Positions 34,398 through 44,528 of a stretch of DNA of 64,000 nt are shown in pieces (within the stretch, counting starts at the first letter, position 1; every line of letters begins with the position of its first letter). The position numbers and the translations under genes were made by a program. Below the pieces are notes generated by a model. That model saw only the letters and a program-made list of their open reading frames with translations, did not search any database and was not told the origin of the DNA. The stretch comes from Oscillospiraceae bacterium (lineage in GTDB: Bacteria; Bacillota; Clostridia; Oscillospirales; Acutalibacteraceae), in contig CAJTCS010000003.1 in NCBI GenBank assembly GCA_910574995.1, positions 1 to 64,000 of the forward strand, in the 5' to 3' direction.

Positions 34398-35364
34398 TCG
34401 TAAAAAAGAGGTGCTCCTTTCCCTGGATGACATCTGCAAATACTTCAAGGTATCAGGCGGCACGCTGAAGGCTGTGGACCATGTTACCTTTGACATCCAC
34501 AAAGGCGAGACCATGGGCCTGGTGGGGGAGTCTGGCTGCGGCAAGTCTACCCTGGGGCGCGTGGCCATGGGTATCTATCCCGCTACCTCTGGCAAGCTCT
34601 CTTATAAAGGGGAGTCGGTAGACCTTTCCAAGTTTTCCGCCCGGTTTGCCTATGCCAAAAAAGCCCAGATTATTTTCCAGGACCCCTACGCCTCTTTGGA
34701 CCCCCGCATGACGGTTTCTTCTATCATCCAGGAAGGCATGGAGATTCACAAGATGTACGATGCCGGCCGCCGCAAGGAACGGGTTTACGAGCTGCTGGAA
34801 ATGGTGGGGCTGAACCGGGAACACGCCAACCGTTTCCCCCATGAGTTTTCCGGCGGCCAGCGCCAGCGCATTGGCATTGCCAGGGCTTTGGCCATCGAGC
34901 CGGAGTTCATCGTGTGCGATGAGCCCATCTCTGCCCTGGACGTTTCCATCCAGTCCCAGGTCATCAACCTGCTTCATGACCTGCAGGAAAAGCTGGGCTT
35001 GACCTATTTGTTCATTGCCCATGACCTGAACATCGTCAAGTATATCAGCGACCGTATCGCGGTCATGTATCTGGGCAACGTGGTAGAGTTGGCCTCCTCT
35101 GACGAGCTGTACGCCAACACCATGCACCCTTATTCTAAGGCGCTGCTTTCCGCGGTGCCTATCCCAGACCCCAGCGCGGAGGCCCAAAAAAAGCGCATCA
35201 TTATTTCCGGGGACGTGCCCAGCCCCATCAACACCCCAAAGGGCTGCAATTTTGCCGGACGCTGCCCCCAGGTGTGCGATAAGTGCCGGGAGTCGAAGCC
35301 TGTTCTGCAAGAGATCGTACCCGGGCATTTCGTGGCCTGCCACTTGGTAAAGCCCCAGGCCTGA
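34390..35364 (+). CDS. oppF: Oligopeptide ABC transporter ATPase OppF
   Basis: A 324-residue ATPase paired with OppD. Walker [10 protein letters not shown] (~50), signature [15 protein letters not shown], Walker [13 protein letters not shown], and a C-terminal [14 protein letters not shown] cysteine motif. Overlaps oppD by 8 nt, so translation is coupled. Last gene of the operon, ended by a strong terminator. Confidence 0.96.
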   Translation: MSDRKKEVLLSLDDICKYFKVSGGTLKAVDHVTFDIHKGETMGLVGESGCGKSTLGRVAMGIYPATSGKLSYKGESVDLSKFSARFAYAKKAQIIFQDPYASLDPRMTVSSIIQEGMEIHKMYDAGRRKERVYELLEMVGLNREHANRFPHEFSGGQRQRIGIARALAIEPEFIVCDEPISALDVSIQSQVINLLHDLQEKLGLTYLFIAHDLNIVKYISDRIAVMYLGNVVELASSDELYANTMHPYSKALLSAVPIPDPSAEAQKKRIIISGDVPSPINTPKGCNFAGRCPQVCDKCRESKPVLQEIVPGHFVACHLVKPQA

Positions 35365-35389
35365 TAATAAACCGTATACAAAGGCCCCC

Positions 35390-35421
35390 AGCCAACCGGC
35401 TGGGGGCCTTTGCCATATATA
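35390..35421 (+). terminator. Terminator of the opp operon
   Basis: A 14-bp perfect stem (AAAGGCCCCCAGCC/GGCTGGGGGCCTTT) with a 4-nt loop. Confidence 0.9.
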
Positions 35422-35451
35422 GCCTCTTCACACAAAATTCACCAGTTTTTC

Positions 35452-35480
35452 TTGATTTTGCCATAGATAGCGGTTACAAT
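35452..35480 (+). promoter_or_regulatory. Promoter of the two-component operon
   Basis: TTGATT and TACAAT with a 17-bp spacer, about 250 nt before the response-regulator ATG. Confidence 0.7.
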
Positions 35481-35501
35481 AATACAGTATATAGGTAACG
35501 C

Positions 35502-35580
35502 GGTTCAAAAGAGGTATACTGCTTTTGAACCGGGCGGCTTTGCCGCCCAGCTTGAAAATCGGTAGATACCGATTTTCAAG
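35502..35580 (+). ncRNA. Three tandem hairpins in the two-component leader
   Basis: Three perfect hairpins stand end to end: GGTTCAAAAG/CTTTTGAACC (35502-35531), GGGCGGC/GCCGCCC (35532-35548), and CTTGAAAATCGGTA/TACCGATTTTCAAG (35551-35580). None has a T-tract, so they are not plain terminators. They could be a structured leader or a REP-like element. The rest of 35581-35730 has no gene. Confidence 0.55.
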
Positions 35581-35730
35581 TGCGTTTACTATTGTGGGAA
35601 AAAACCTGTCCTTTTGCAGGGGGCGGGTAGAAATTAGGCAAAAGACGGTAGTGCAGAAGAGGCGGCTTTGTTTTTTCTGTACTGCAAAACATAGGGCGGG
35701 ACAGCCGACGGAGAGAAAAAGGAGAAAGCC

Positions 35731-36426
35731 ATGGCATCCGGGAAAATTTTAATTGTAGACGATGACACCAATATATGCGAGCTGCTGCGTCTGTACATTG
35801 CGAAGGAAGGATTTGAAGCGTCCATTGCGAATGATGGGGAAACGGCCCTGAAAATGTTTGACAGTGTTTCCCCAGATTTGATCCTGCTGGATATTATGCT
35901 TCCCGGCCTGGATGGTTGGCAGGTTTGCCGGGAGTTGAGGAAGAAGTCTTCGGTGCCCATCATTATGCTGACAGCCAAAGGCGAGGTGTTCGACAAGGTG
36001 CTGGGCCTAGAGCTGGGCGCGGACGACTATGTGGTGAAGCCTTTTGAGACCAAAGAGGTCATCGCCCGCATCAATGCCGTGCTGCGCCGCAGCGGCAAAA
36101 ACAACGGGCGCTTGGACGACAGCAAAGAAGTTTCTTACGAAAACCTATCCATCAACTTGACCAATTATGAGTTGAAGGTAAAGGGCCAGCAGGTCGATAC
36201 GCCGCCCAAAGAGATGGAACTGATTTACCATCTGGCGTCTAACCCCAACCGGGTCTTTACCCGGGACCAGCTGCTGGACGAGGTGTGGGGCTTTGACTAC
36301 TACGGCGACAGCCGTACGGTTGACGTGCATGTGAAGCGCCTGCGGGAGAAGCTGGAAGGGGTATCGGACAAGTGGGCCCTGAAGACCGTGTGGGGCGTCG
36401 GGTACAAATTCGAGGTAAGGGACTGA
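35731..36426 (+). CDS. OmpR/PhoB-type response regulator
   Basis: A 231-residue regulator. The receiver domain has the acidic pocket IVDDD, phospho-acceptor Asp54 in LILLDIMLPG, Thr in MLTAKG and Lys in VVKPFE. The C-terminal winged helix ends RTVDVHVKRLREKLEG. It binds DNA on phosphorylation by the kinase encoded next to it. AAAAAGGAG before ATG. The downstream HtrA gene suggests envelope stress among its targets (inferred). Confidence 0.96.
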   Translation: MASGKILIVDDDTNICELLRLYIAKEGFEASIANDGETALKMFDSVSPDLILLDIMLPGLDGWQVCRELRKKSSVPIIMLTAKGEVFDKVLGLELGADDYVVKPFETKEVIARINAVLRRSGKNNGRLDDSKEVSYENLSINLTNYELKVKGQQVDTPPKEMELIYHLASNPNRVFTRDQLLDEVWGFDYYGDSRTVDVHVKRLREKLEGVSDKWALKTVWGVGYKFEVRD

Positions 36427-36481
36427 ACAGGCGCATGGGCAGCCTTGATAAAAGGCCCTTTTGCGGGGGGAGGCGAGGTCT

Positions 36482-38092
36482 GTGCAGAAAAGTATATTCA
36501 AGCGGTACATGGGTATCACAATGGGGATCATCCTGTTAAGCTTCATCATGATGGGAAGCGTGCTGATGCTGTTTTTTGGGCACTATTGGCGCAGCGAGAA
36601 AAAGGCCCTGCTTACCCAGAATGCCGCCTCTATATCGGGGATCGCCGGCCGGTTCTTATCGGAAAAAAGCCCGGGGAAGTACGAGCTGCAGACAGAAATG
36701 CTGAAGACCTTTATCTCCGGTTTTTCCGTAAGTATAGACGCGGATATTTTCATTACGGATTTGGAAGGGAAGATCTTGCTGGGCAATTACCCAAACAGCA
36801 GGCTGGAAGACCCGGCCGGCGTGCCGGCACAATTTGTGGCCCAGGCGGCCAAAGGCATGTTCGAAGGCAGGGGCAGCTTTGGCGGGCTGTATGCCAGCAG
36901 CTATTACATTATCGGCGTGCCCTTGTCGGTGCAGGAACACGATGCTTGCGTGGGGGCGGTATTCGCTGCCACCAGTTCTTCTTCTATGAACGAGGTGGAG
37001 GAAGAGGCGTTCAGGATCTTCCTGGCGTCCTCGGCGGCGGCCCTGTGCGTCACTTTCTGCGTGGTGGGGGTTTTTGCTTTCCGCCTGGTAAAGCCGCTGC
37101 GGCAGATGTCCGCGGCGGCCCGCAGCTTTGGCGCCGGCGACTTTTCCGTGCGGGTGCCGGTGACAAGCGCGGACGAGCTGGGGCAGCTGGCAGTCTCTTT
37201 CAACAATATGGCCGATTCCCTTACCAATTCAGAGGGTATGCGCCGCAGCTTCATTGCCAATGTCTCTCATGAGCTGAAAACCCCCATGACCACCATCGCC
37301 GGGTTCATTGACGGTATCTTGGATGGAACGATCCCCCCAGAGGAGCAAAATAAGTACCTGCATATTGTCTCGGACGAGGTGAAACGGCTTTCCCGGCTCG
37401 TGAAATCTATGCTGGATCTGTCCCGCATAGACAGTGGAGAGATGAAGATACACCCCACAAGCTTTGACATTACCAGCACGATTGTTACCACCCTGCTGAC
37501 CTTTGAGAAAAGCATTGATGAAAAAGGTATTGAGATACAGGGCCTGGAAGGGGCATGCCCCCAGGCGGTTTACGGAGACCAGGACTTGCTGCATCAGGTG
37601 GTTTATAATTTACTGGAAAACGCTGTGAAGTTTACCAACCCTGGCGGTACGATTACCTTGCTGGTGACAGACGGTATCGACCGTACTACGGTGGTCGTTG
37701 AGAATACGGGGCCGGGCATCGCCCCAGAGGACCTTGCCATGGTGTTCGAGCGGTTTTATAAAGGGGATAAGTCCCGCAGCCGTGACAAGAACGGTATGGG
37801 CCTGGGGCTGTTCCTGGTGCGGACCATTTTAAAGCTGCATGGAGGGGATATCACAGTCAGCTCTACGCCCGAGGAGTTTTGCAGGTTCGAGTTCTACCTG
37901 CCCAAGCCTCCAGAAGCGCCTAAGCTAAAGGACGGGGTCCCCTTAAAATTGAAAGACAGCTCGTCACGGACAAAGGAATCCCGGCGGGAAAGCAGGCGCA
38001 AACAAGACAGGACGGAGAAAACAGAAAACCCGGAGAAGGAAGGCAGGCAACAGCCTGAAAGGAGTAAGGAACATGAAGGAACAAGAAAATAA
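36482..38092 (+). CDS. Sensor histidine kinase
   Basis: A 536-residue membrane kinase. TM1 (GIILLSFIMMGSVLMLFF), an extracytoplasmic sensor of ~140 residues, TM2 (ALCVTFCVVGVFAFRLV), HAMP, HisKA with His ~263 in ANVSHELKTP, and HATPase_c with VYNLLENAVKF and GMGLGLFLVRTIL. The last ~60 residues are a highly charged tail (RRESRRKQDRTEKTENPEKE), unusual for this class. Start is GTG at 36482 with GGGAGG upstream; a TTG at 36461 is less likely. Its 3' end overlaps the htrA start by 20 nt. Confidence 0.94.
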   Translation: MQKSIFKRYMGITMGIILLSFIMMGSVLMLFFGHYWRSEKKALLTQNAASISGIAGRFLSEKSPGKYELQTEMLKTFISGFSVSIDADIFITDLEGKILLGNYPNSRLEDPAGVPAQFVAQAAKGMFEGRGSFGGLYASSYYIIGVPLSVQEHDACVGAVFAATSSSSMNEVEEEAFRIFLASSAAALCVTFCVVGVFAFRLVKPLRQMSAAARSFGAGDFSVRVPVTSADELGQLAVSFNNMADSLTNSEGMRRSFIANVSHELKTPMTTIAGFIDGILDGTIPPEEQNKYLHIVSDEVKRLSRLVKSMLDLSRIDSGEMKIHPTSFDITSTIVTTLLTFEKSIDEKGIEIQGLEGACPQAVYGDQDLLHQVVYNLLENAVKFTNPGGTITLLVTDGIDRTTVVVENTGPGIAPEDLAMVFERFYKGDKSRSRDKNGMGLGLFLVRTILKLHGGDITVSSTPEEFCRFEFYLPKPPEAPKLKDGVPLKLKDSSSRTKESRRESRRKQDRTEKTENPEKEGRQQPERSKEHEGTRK

Positions 38093-39959
38093 CGGGATCC
38101 CCCAAGAGAATGAGGGCCAGGCCCAGGCCGCTTCGGCACTTCTGGAAACAGAAGGCGCAGCCGCCGGGCCGGAAGCCGATGTGCCGGAGGCAGTGGAAAG
38201 CCCAACGGAGCCCCCAGAGGCCTCTATACAGATAGAATCTACCCCAACAGCCGGCCCGGCCCTGGCCGGGGAAGCAGCCCAGGGCGCCCCGGAAGTGGCT
38301 GCAGCGCCGGCGGAGCCAGTGCCTCCGGAATCCCAGGAGCCGGTATATCCAGAGGAAATACCGGCGGCGCCTGCGCCTAACACCGCGGCGCCTGCGGGAA
38401 CCCCTGCCCCAGATGTAACGCCGGGCCCTGGCGGGGTCCCAATCCCTGGGGGGGCCCCTATGCCTAATGCGGGCACCTTCCCAGGCGCAGTGCCTATGCC
38501 TAACGGGGCTCCCGTTCCCGGTGCAGCCCCCATGCCGTATGCGGCCCCCACACCCTTTTATAGCCAGCCCTATCCCCCAGCCCCGTACCCGGTCCAGGGG
38601 GCAGCGGGGTATTACCCGCAACCAGCGCAGGGGCCCCAACCCCCAACGTATCCAGGGGGATATTACGCCCCTGTGCCCAATCCCCCCTATACGCCTTCAC
38701 AACCCCAGATGAAAAAGAAGAAACCATTGGCCTTGAAGGTGTTCTTGTGGTTGGCGTCGCTGCTGGCGGCAGGGGCGCTGCTGGGCTGCGCGTTTTATAT
38801 TGGCATGCAAATTGACAATACGCCTACAACGGATACCCCGCCAACCATCCCCCCCAGCCTCCGGGAGTATATCGAGGAGTATATCCCGCCGGAGGAAAGC
38901 ATGCCAGAAGAACCCGAGGAGCCTGTAACCCCAGAAATAACGCCGGTGCCCGGTGTAGATGTGACGCCCAACACAGAGGGCATCGCGATACGCCCAAGGC
39001 CCGCTGGCCAGCCCATGGACGCGCAGGAGGCATATGAGCGCGTTGTAAAGTCTACTGTGGCGGTCTCCGCTATCCTGGAACGCAATGGGCAGGAATCCAC
39101 CAGCAATGGCACGGGCATCATCGCCACCGCTGATGGGTATATCATCACCAATTCCCATGTGGTGCTCAATTCCAAAAGCGCCGCCGTAAGGGTGACAACC
39201 TACGACGGGCAGGAATATGACGCGGTGGTGGTGGGGGTAGACCGCACTACGGACCTGGCCGTTATCAAGACCAACGACCATGGCTTTACCCCGGCGGAAT
39301 TTGGGGACGCGGACGACCTGAGCATGGGGGAGTGGGTGTTGGCTGTAGGCAACCCTGGCGGCACGCGTTTTGCCAACTCGGTGACACGGGGCATCATTTC
39401 CGGCCTAGACCGGGAGGTAGGCCGGTATAGCGCCAACGGCATGACCTATATCCAGACAGACGCGGCCATCAACCCGGGCAATTCCGGCGGCCCCCTGGTG
39501 AACCTGTATGGCCAGGTGGTGGGCATCAATTCCTCGAAAATCATCACGGAAAACTATGAAAGCATGGGATTCGCCATCCCGGTCAGCCGGGCCAAGTCTA
39601 TTATTGACCAGCTGTTGGCTGGCGGGTATATCCAGGGCCGGACGCGCCTGGGCATCATGTGCGTAGAAGTGGCCCCCCAAGGAGGGATGCTGGCACAGGA
39701 TATCCCGGCAGGCCTGATGATTACAGAATTCAGTGAGGACAGCGCCTTTAAAGGCACAGAGGCCCGGGAGTATGACATTATCATCGCTTTGGACGGGGAA
39801 GCGGTGGCCAGCCTAAGCGACGTGTCCAACCTGTTGGCACAGCACGTGCCTGGGGACCAGGTGGAGGTAACGCTGTACCGGGCAGAGGATGGGGCCAGGG
39901 GCGAAGAGCTTACGGTGACAATCACTTTGCTGGAGGATAAGGGGGAGACGCAGAATTGA
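38073..39959 (+). CDS. HtrA/DegP-type membrane serine protease
   Basis: A 628-residue S1C protease. The first ~210 residues are an unusually long cytoplasmic Pro/Ala/Gly-rich region (repeats such as GAPMPNAGTFPGAVPMPNGA), then KKKKP and one membrane helix. The trypsin-like domain has His in TNSHVVLN, Asp in TTDLAVIK and Ser ~471 in NPGNSGGPL, followed by one PDZ domain. It degrades misfolded proteins outside the membrane. AAAGGAG before ATG; overlaps the kinase gene, so coupled to the stress-sensing pair. Confidence 0.95.
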   Translation: MKEQENNGIPQENEGQAQAASALLETEGAAAGPEADVPEAVESPTEPPEASIQIESTPTAGPALAGEAAQGAPEVAAAPAEPVPPESQEPVYPEEIPAAPAPNTAAPAGTPAPDVTPGPGGVPIPGGAPMPNAGTFPGAVPMPNGAPVPGAAPMPYAAPTPFYSQPYPPAPYPVQGAAGYYPQPAQGPQPPTYPGGYYAPVPNPPYTPSQPQMKKKKPLALKVFLWLASLLAAGALLGCAFYIGMQIDNTPTTDTPPTIPPSLREYIEEYIPPEESMPEEPEEPVTPEITPVPGVDVTPNTEGIAIRPRPAGQPMDAQEAYERVVKSTVAVSAILERNGQESTSNGTGIIATADGYIITNSHVVLNSKSAAVRVTTYDGQEYDAVVVGVDRTTDLAVIKTNDHGFTPAEFGDADDLSMGEWVLAVGNPGGTRFANSVTRGIISGLDREVGRYSANGMTYIQTDAAINPGNSGGPLVNLYGQVVGINSSKIITENYESMGFAIPVSRAKSIIDQLLAGGYIQGRTRLGIMCVEVAPQGGMLAQDIPAGLMITEFSEDSAFKGTEAREYDIIIALDGEAVASLSDVSNLLAQHVPGDQVEVTLYRAEDGARGEELTVTITLLEDKGETQN

Positions 39960-40002
39960 GGATGGCCCGCGCCAATGGGCCGGAAAGGAAGGATGAGGAT
40001 TT

Positions 40003-41607
40003 GTGGAAAAGCGGGAGATCCGGGAGGCCATCGTGCAGGGCCATACGGCCTTGGGGCTGGAACTGGGCTCTACACGGATAAAGGCTGTGCTCATTGGGCC
40101 CGGCCACGCGCCGGTATGCACGGGCGCTTATGAATGGGAAAACCGCCTGGAAAACGGCCTGTGGACATACCGCCTTGCAGATGTATGGGCGGGCATACAG
40201 GCCGCATATAAAGAACTGGCCGGGCAGGTGCAGGCTATGTTCGGCATTCCTTTGGATACGGTGGGGGCCATGGGCGTGTCTGCCATGATGCACGGGTATC
40301 TGCCATTTGACGGGGATGGGAAGCAGCTGGCGGAATTCCGCAGTTGGCGGAATACCGTGACAGAAGTGGAGGCGGCAGAGCTTACCGCCTTGTTTGGCTT
40401 CAATATCCCCCAGCGGTGGAGTATCGCCCACCTGTACCGGGCAATCCGCCTGGAAGAGGGGCATGTGCGCCGCCTGGGGTTCCTGACTACGTTGGCGGGC
40501 TATGTCCACTGGAAGCTTACGGGGGAGAAGGTGCTGGGCACAGGGGAGGCTTCCGGTATGTTCCCCTTAGACAGCCGCACCGGCGCCTATGACGCGGCGA
40601 TGCTGGAAAAGTTTGCGGCCCTTACCGCCTCTTACCAACTGCCCTGGCGGCTTCCAGATATCTTACCGCAAGTACGCACAGCGGGCGAAGACGGCGGCTC
40701 CCTTACCCCGGAAGGGGCCAGGCTGCTGGACCCAACAGGCCGTCTGCAGCCCGGTGTGCCCTTCTGCCCGCCGGAGGGTGACGCCGGCACCGGCATGGTG
40801 GCTACCAACAGCGTATCCCCCCGTACAGGGAATGTGTCAGCCGGTACATCCATTTTTGCTATGGTAGTGTTGGAGCAGCCCTTATCAAGGGTTTACCCGG
40901 AAATCGACATGGTCGCTACGCCTACAGGCAAGCCGGTTGCTATGGTGCACTGCAATACCTGTACCTCAGACTTGGATGCGTGGGTGGGCTTGTTCCAGGA
41001 GCTGTTGGGGCAGGCGGGGGCCTCTATTTCAAAAAGCGGCCTGTATTCCCTGCTGTACAGGCAGGCCTTGGCAGGCGGACCTGGCTGCGGCGGGGTGGTC
41101 AATTTTAACTGCTTTTCCGGCGAACCGGTTTTGGGCCTGGAAGAAGGCTGCCCCATGCTGATACGCAACCCCTCGGCGCCGCTTTCCTTGGGGGATTTCA
41201 TGCGGGCGCAGCTGTATGCGGCCATGGCCCCTTTGCGTTTGGGGATGGAATTGTTGGGGCAGGAGCAAGTGGCGCTGGATAAGCTCTATGGCCATGGGGG
41301 GCTGTTCAAGGTGCCGCAGGTCGCGCCTTTGTTAATGGCAAGCGCCCTGCATGTACCGGTGGCTGTGTTGGAAACAGCCGGGGAAGGGGGGCCCTGGGGT
41401 ATGGCTTTGTTAGCCATGTACAGGAAAGAGCGCCGGGAGGGGGATTCCTTGGAAGGATATCTTTCCCAGCGGGTATTTGCCCAAGCCCGGGAGGAGTGCG
41501 CCATGCCAGACCGCCAGTGCGCCGAAGGCTTTGCGGCGTACCTAGGGCGGTATAAGGCGGCGTTGCCTGCCCAACGGGCCGCTGCCAGCGTCTTTTCAAA
41601 GCCATAA
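40003..41607 (+). CDS. FGGY-family carbohydrate kinase
   Basis: A 534-residue sugar kinase of the FGGY class (xylulokinase/ribulokinase-like). The phosphate loop is [43 protein letters not shown] and [25 protein letters not shown] are typical of a clostridial group often found near arabinose genes. The sugar cannot be fixed from sequence. GTG start with GATGAGGA upstream, 43 nt after htrA. No aldolase or isomerase adjoins. Confidence 0.88.
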   Translation: MEKREIREAIVQGHTALGLELGSTRIKAVLIGPGHAPVCTGAYEWENRLENGLWTYRLADVWAGIQAAYKELAGQVQAMFGIPLDTVGAMGVSAMMHGYLPFDGDGKQLAEFRSWRNTVTEVEAAELTALFGFNIPQRWSIAHLYRAIRLEEGHVRRLGFLTTLAGYVHWKLTGEKVLGTGEASGMFPLDSRTGAYDAAMLEKFAALTASYQLPWRLPDILPQVRTAGEDGGSLTPEGARLLDPTGRLQPGVPFCPPEGDAGTGMVATNSVSPRTGNVSAGTSIFAMVVLEQPLSRVYPEIDMVATPTGKPVAMVHCNTCTSDLDAWVGLFQELLGQAGASISKSGLYSLLYRQALAGGPGCGGVVNFNCFSGEPVLGLEEGCPMLIRNPSAPLSLGDFMRAQLYAAMAPLRLGMELLGQEQVALDKLYGHGGLFKVPQVAPLLMASALHVPVAVLETAGEGGPWGMALLAMYRKERREGDSLEGYLSQRVFAQAREECAMPDRQCAEGFAAYLGRYKAALPAQRAAASVFSKP

Positions 41608-41656
41608 ACCCCTCGTAACTCATCCCAAAGAGAGTGGCCGGGAACCAGAATCACAA

Positions 41657-41692
41657 GACCCCCCGCAAGCTTTGTAAAGCCTGCGGGGGGTC
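41657..41692. terminator. Bidirectional terminator
   Basis: An 11-bp stem (GACCCCCCGCA/TGCGGGGGGTC) between the convergent kinase gene and second peptide transporter operon; ends in CTGCATTTTT on the plus strand. Confidence 0.85.
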
Positions 41693-41714
41693 TCTGCATT
41701 TTTATGATGCCTTC

Positions 41715-42692
41715 TTATTTCTTAGAGGTAAGGGGATGGTAACACAACACCTTGCGCTCATCGTTGAGGAAGGTCTCCTTGGGGCGGTCTTTGCGGCATT
41801 CGTCCGTAGCATAGGGGCAGCGGGGGGCGAACTTGCAATAGGAGATGGAGAATTCCTTGTCTTCCATGTCAGGCATGACCAGGTCTTCTTTCCACTTGTC
41901 ACCTACACGGGGGACAGCGTTCATCAGAAGCTCGGTGTAGGGGTGGGCGGGGTCATCCATGATCTCTTTGGCGGGTCCATACTCGATCAGACAACCGCGG
42001 TACAGGGTGGCGATGTAGTCGGACACATAGTATGCGGTAGACAGGTCATGGGTAATGTAGATGAACGAAACCTTATACTTGTCTTTCAAATCCTTGAACA
42101 GGTTCACGATGTTCATCTTCATAGAGGCGTCGATAGCCGCAACAGGCTCGTCGGCGATGATCAGCTTGGGCTGGGTGATCAGGGCACGGGCGATGGATAC
42201 GCGCTGCAGCTCGCCGCCAGAGAACTGGGTGGGGTACTTGCCCTTTACAACAGCCAGGGACATGCCCACGCTTTTCAGGGCGTCGTCTACCAGCTTGTCG
42301 GCCTCGCTGCGGTTTTTGGCAATGCCCAGCCGCAGGGCCGTGTTGTACAGGTAGGTGTCCACCGTCTTCCGGGCGGAAAAGGACTCATAAGGGTTCTGGA
42401 AAATAGGCTGTACGTCCAACCGGAACTGCTTGGGGTCATACCCCTTTTTGTCCTTATAGGATTTGCCCATCAGGGTGATGTCGCCTATATCGGGCTGGTG
42501 CAGGCGGAGGACCATCTTGCACAGGGTGGATTTTCCGCAGCCGGACTCGCCCACAACAGACAGGATGACCGGCTTATCGCTATCGATGGATAAGGAAACG
42601 TCATCGACAGCTACCAGCTTTTTGCCGCGGATCATGCCGCCAATACGGAAAATCTTGGTTACATTTTTGATTTCCAGCAATTTTTCAGCCAT
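41715..42692 (-). CDS. Peptide ABC transporter ATPase (DppF/OppF type)
   Basis: A 325-residue ATPase: Walker [10 protein letters not shown], signature FSGGELQRVSIARAL, Walker B LIIADEPVAAID, and the C-terminal cysteine motif CKFAPRCPYATDEC. Last gene of the second importer operon; its ATG overlaps the preceding stop (TAATG). Works as a pair with the ATPase upstream. Confidence 0.95.
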   Translation of the reverse strand: MAEKLLEIKNVTKIFRIGGMIRGKKLVAVDDVSLSIDSDKPVILSVVGESGCGKSTLCKMVLRLHQPDIGDITLMGKSYKDKKGYDPKQFRLDVQPIFQNPYESFSARKTVDTYLYNTALRLGIAKNRSEADKLVDDALKSVGMSLAVVKGKYPTQFSGGELQRVSIARALITQPKLIIADEPVAAIDASMKMNIVNLFKDLKDKYKVSFIYITHDLSTAYYVSDYIATLYRGCLIEYGPAKEIMDDPAHPYTELLMNAVPRVGDKWKEDLVMPDMEDKEFSISYCKFAPRCPYATDECRKDRPKETFLNDERKVLCYHPLTSKK

Positions 42693-43666
42693 TACTTGCC
42701 CACCTCCTCATTCAGCAAATGACAGGCAGCGAACCGCCCAGGCTTTACCTCGCGGAACACGGGAACCTCGCTGCGGCAGCGGTCGGTAGCATGGGGGCAG
42801 CGGGGAGCAAAACGGCAGCCCGGAGGCGGGTTTTTCAAGGCCGGGGGACGTCCCGGGATGCCCACCTTCTGGCTCTTGTCACCTACGCGGGGCAAAGAGC
42901 CTACCAGCATCTGGGTGTAAGGATGGACAGGGTCACTGAAAATGCCCTCTGTCTCGCCCAGTTCGATGATGCTGCCAGAGTACATGATGGCCATGCGGTC
43001 TGTGATTTGATAATGCACGCCCATGTCGTGGCTGACGATGACCAGCGTATTTTTGAACTGCTTCTGCAAACGCATCAGCATCATCAAGATGCCCCGCTGT
43101 ACCACAACGTCCAACGCCGTAGTGGGCTCGTCGGCCAACACCACGTTGGGGGACATGAAAGTGGCTAAGGCGATAATAACGCGCTGCCGCATACCGCCGG
43201 ACAACTGGAAAGGATAAGACTCCAACACGTCGGGGGAGAGGCTTAGATCCTCCAAATACTTGGCCACGCGGGCCAGGGTCTGCTCTTCCGTCTCGTTCTT
43301 CTTGTCCTCGGCTGGGATGGAATCGAGGAACTGCTTTTTCAAGCGCATGATAGGATTCAGTACGCTTTGGGCGGCCTGGGGCACATAGGAAATGTTGTTC
43401 CACCAGGTCTTCCGGATCTCACCGGAGCTAAAGGAGAAGGACTGCCCGTTCTTTTCGCCGCTGAGGACTACACGGCCCTGGTCGATGACCAGCGGGAATT
43501 CTACGATGTCATACAGGGTCTTCAGCAGGGTGGTCTTGCCGCAGCCAGATTCACCCGCAATGCCGAAAATCTCATTGTCTTTGATTTCGAAGTCCAGGTC
43601 TTTTATAACATGCACGTCACCGTCGATAGTCTGATAAGAAGCGGACAGATTTTCGATTTTTAACAT
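42692..43666 (-). CDS. Peptide ABC transporter ATPase (DppD/OppD type)
   Basis: A 324-residue ATPase: Walker A GESGCGKTT, signature LSGGMRQRVIIALA, Walker [13 protein letters not shown], and C-terminal CRFAPRCPHATDRC. Five nt after the permease gene. The N-terminus starts directly with LKIENLSASYQT. Confidence 0.95.
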   Translation of the reverse strand: MLKIENLSASYQTIDGDVHVIKDLDFEIKDNEIFGIAGESGCGKTTLLKTLYDIVEFPLVIDQGRVVLSGEKNGQSFSFSSGEIRKTWWNNISYVPQAAQSVLNPIMRLKKQFLDSIPAEDKKNETEEQTLARVAKYLEDLSLSPDVLESYPFQLSGGMRQRVIIALATFMSPNVVLADEPTTALDVVVQRGILMMLMRLQKQFKNTLVIVSHDMGVHYQITDRMAIMYSGSIIELGETEGIFSDPVHPYTQMLVGSLPRVGDKSQKVGIPGRPPALKNPPPGCRFAPRCPHATDRCRSEVPVFREVKPGRFAACHLLNEEVGK

Positions 43667-43671
43667 ATACG

Positions 43672-44508
43672 TTACCTGCCTCTCTTCATGGATAGATAGT
43701 CATTGTAGCCCGTGATCAGCAGGAAAAGCCCAATGAACAGGATCACGGTTGCCACAATGGGAGAGCCAATCCACAGCCACTGCTGCGCCAGGATGGCGTT
43801 GCGGTTCCGGGCCCACTGGATCATATTGCCCAAAGAGAGCAGGTTGGCAGGGGACAGGCCCAAAACAGCCAGGCTGGACTCAGAGCTGATGGCGGACAGG
43901 GTGGCGTTCATGAAATTGGACAGGGACCAGGTCAACGCGTAGGGTAAGATCTCCGTAGCGACAATCTGGAACGTGCCCTCGCCAGAGAACCGGGCGGTGT
44001 GGATAAAATCGCGCTCCTTGATGGTAAGCGCCATAGAACGGATCTGACGGCTGGGCCAAGCCCAGGCGAACAGCGCCAGTACCAAGGCCATCAGGAACAC
44101 AGTGGAAGACCCCTTCATCAAAGAGGTCATCAAAATCAGGATGGGCAGGGAGGGGATGACCACAAAGGTGTCTGTCACAACTGTAAGTACACGGTCCAGC
44201 GCGCCGCCGGCAAAGCCGGCCAGCAGGCCTACAAATACGCCCACCACAGTGCCCAGGGTGGCCACGATCAGGCCGATGGTTAAGGAGTTGTGGATGGCGT
44301 CGATCAGCTGCCACAGGATATCCTGGCCCATGCTGGTGGTGCCCAGCCAATGCTCGGCAGAGACGCCCAGCTTGGGGGGATAGGAGTTGTACAGGAAGGG
44401 GTCAACATGGGGAAACAGATACACGATAAAGCCAACGATAAAGAAGAAAGCAGTGATGATGAGGCCAGCTTTCAAACGGAAGTTGGCAACTTTCCAAAAC
44501 TTTTTCAT
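43672..44508 (-). CDS. Peptide ABC transporter permease (DppC type)
   Basis: A 278-residue permease with six helices. An OppC_N-like N-terminus (AGLIITAFFFIVGFIVYLFP) is followed by HWLGTTSMGQDILWQLIDAI; the EAA loop is RDFIHTARFSGEGTFQIVAT. A little shorter than OppC of the first system. Forms the channel with the DppB-type permease. Confidence 0.93.
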   Translation of the reverse strand: MKKFWKVANFRLKAGLIITAFFFIVGFIVYLFPHVDPFLYNSYPPKLGVSAEHWLGTTSMGQDILWQLIDAIHNSLTIGLIVATLGTVVGVFVGLLAGFAGGALDRVLTVVTDTFVVIPSLPILILMTSLMKGSSTVFLMALVLALFAWAWPSRQIRSMALTIKERDFIHTARFSGEGTFQIVATEILPYALTWSLSNFMNATLSAISSESSLAVLGLSPANLLSLGNMIQWARNRNAILAQQWLWIGSPIVATVILFIGLFLLITGYNDYLSMKRGR

Positions 44509-44528
44509 ACAGTACTGTTCCTCCTTTC

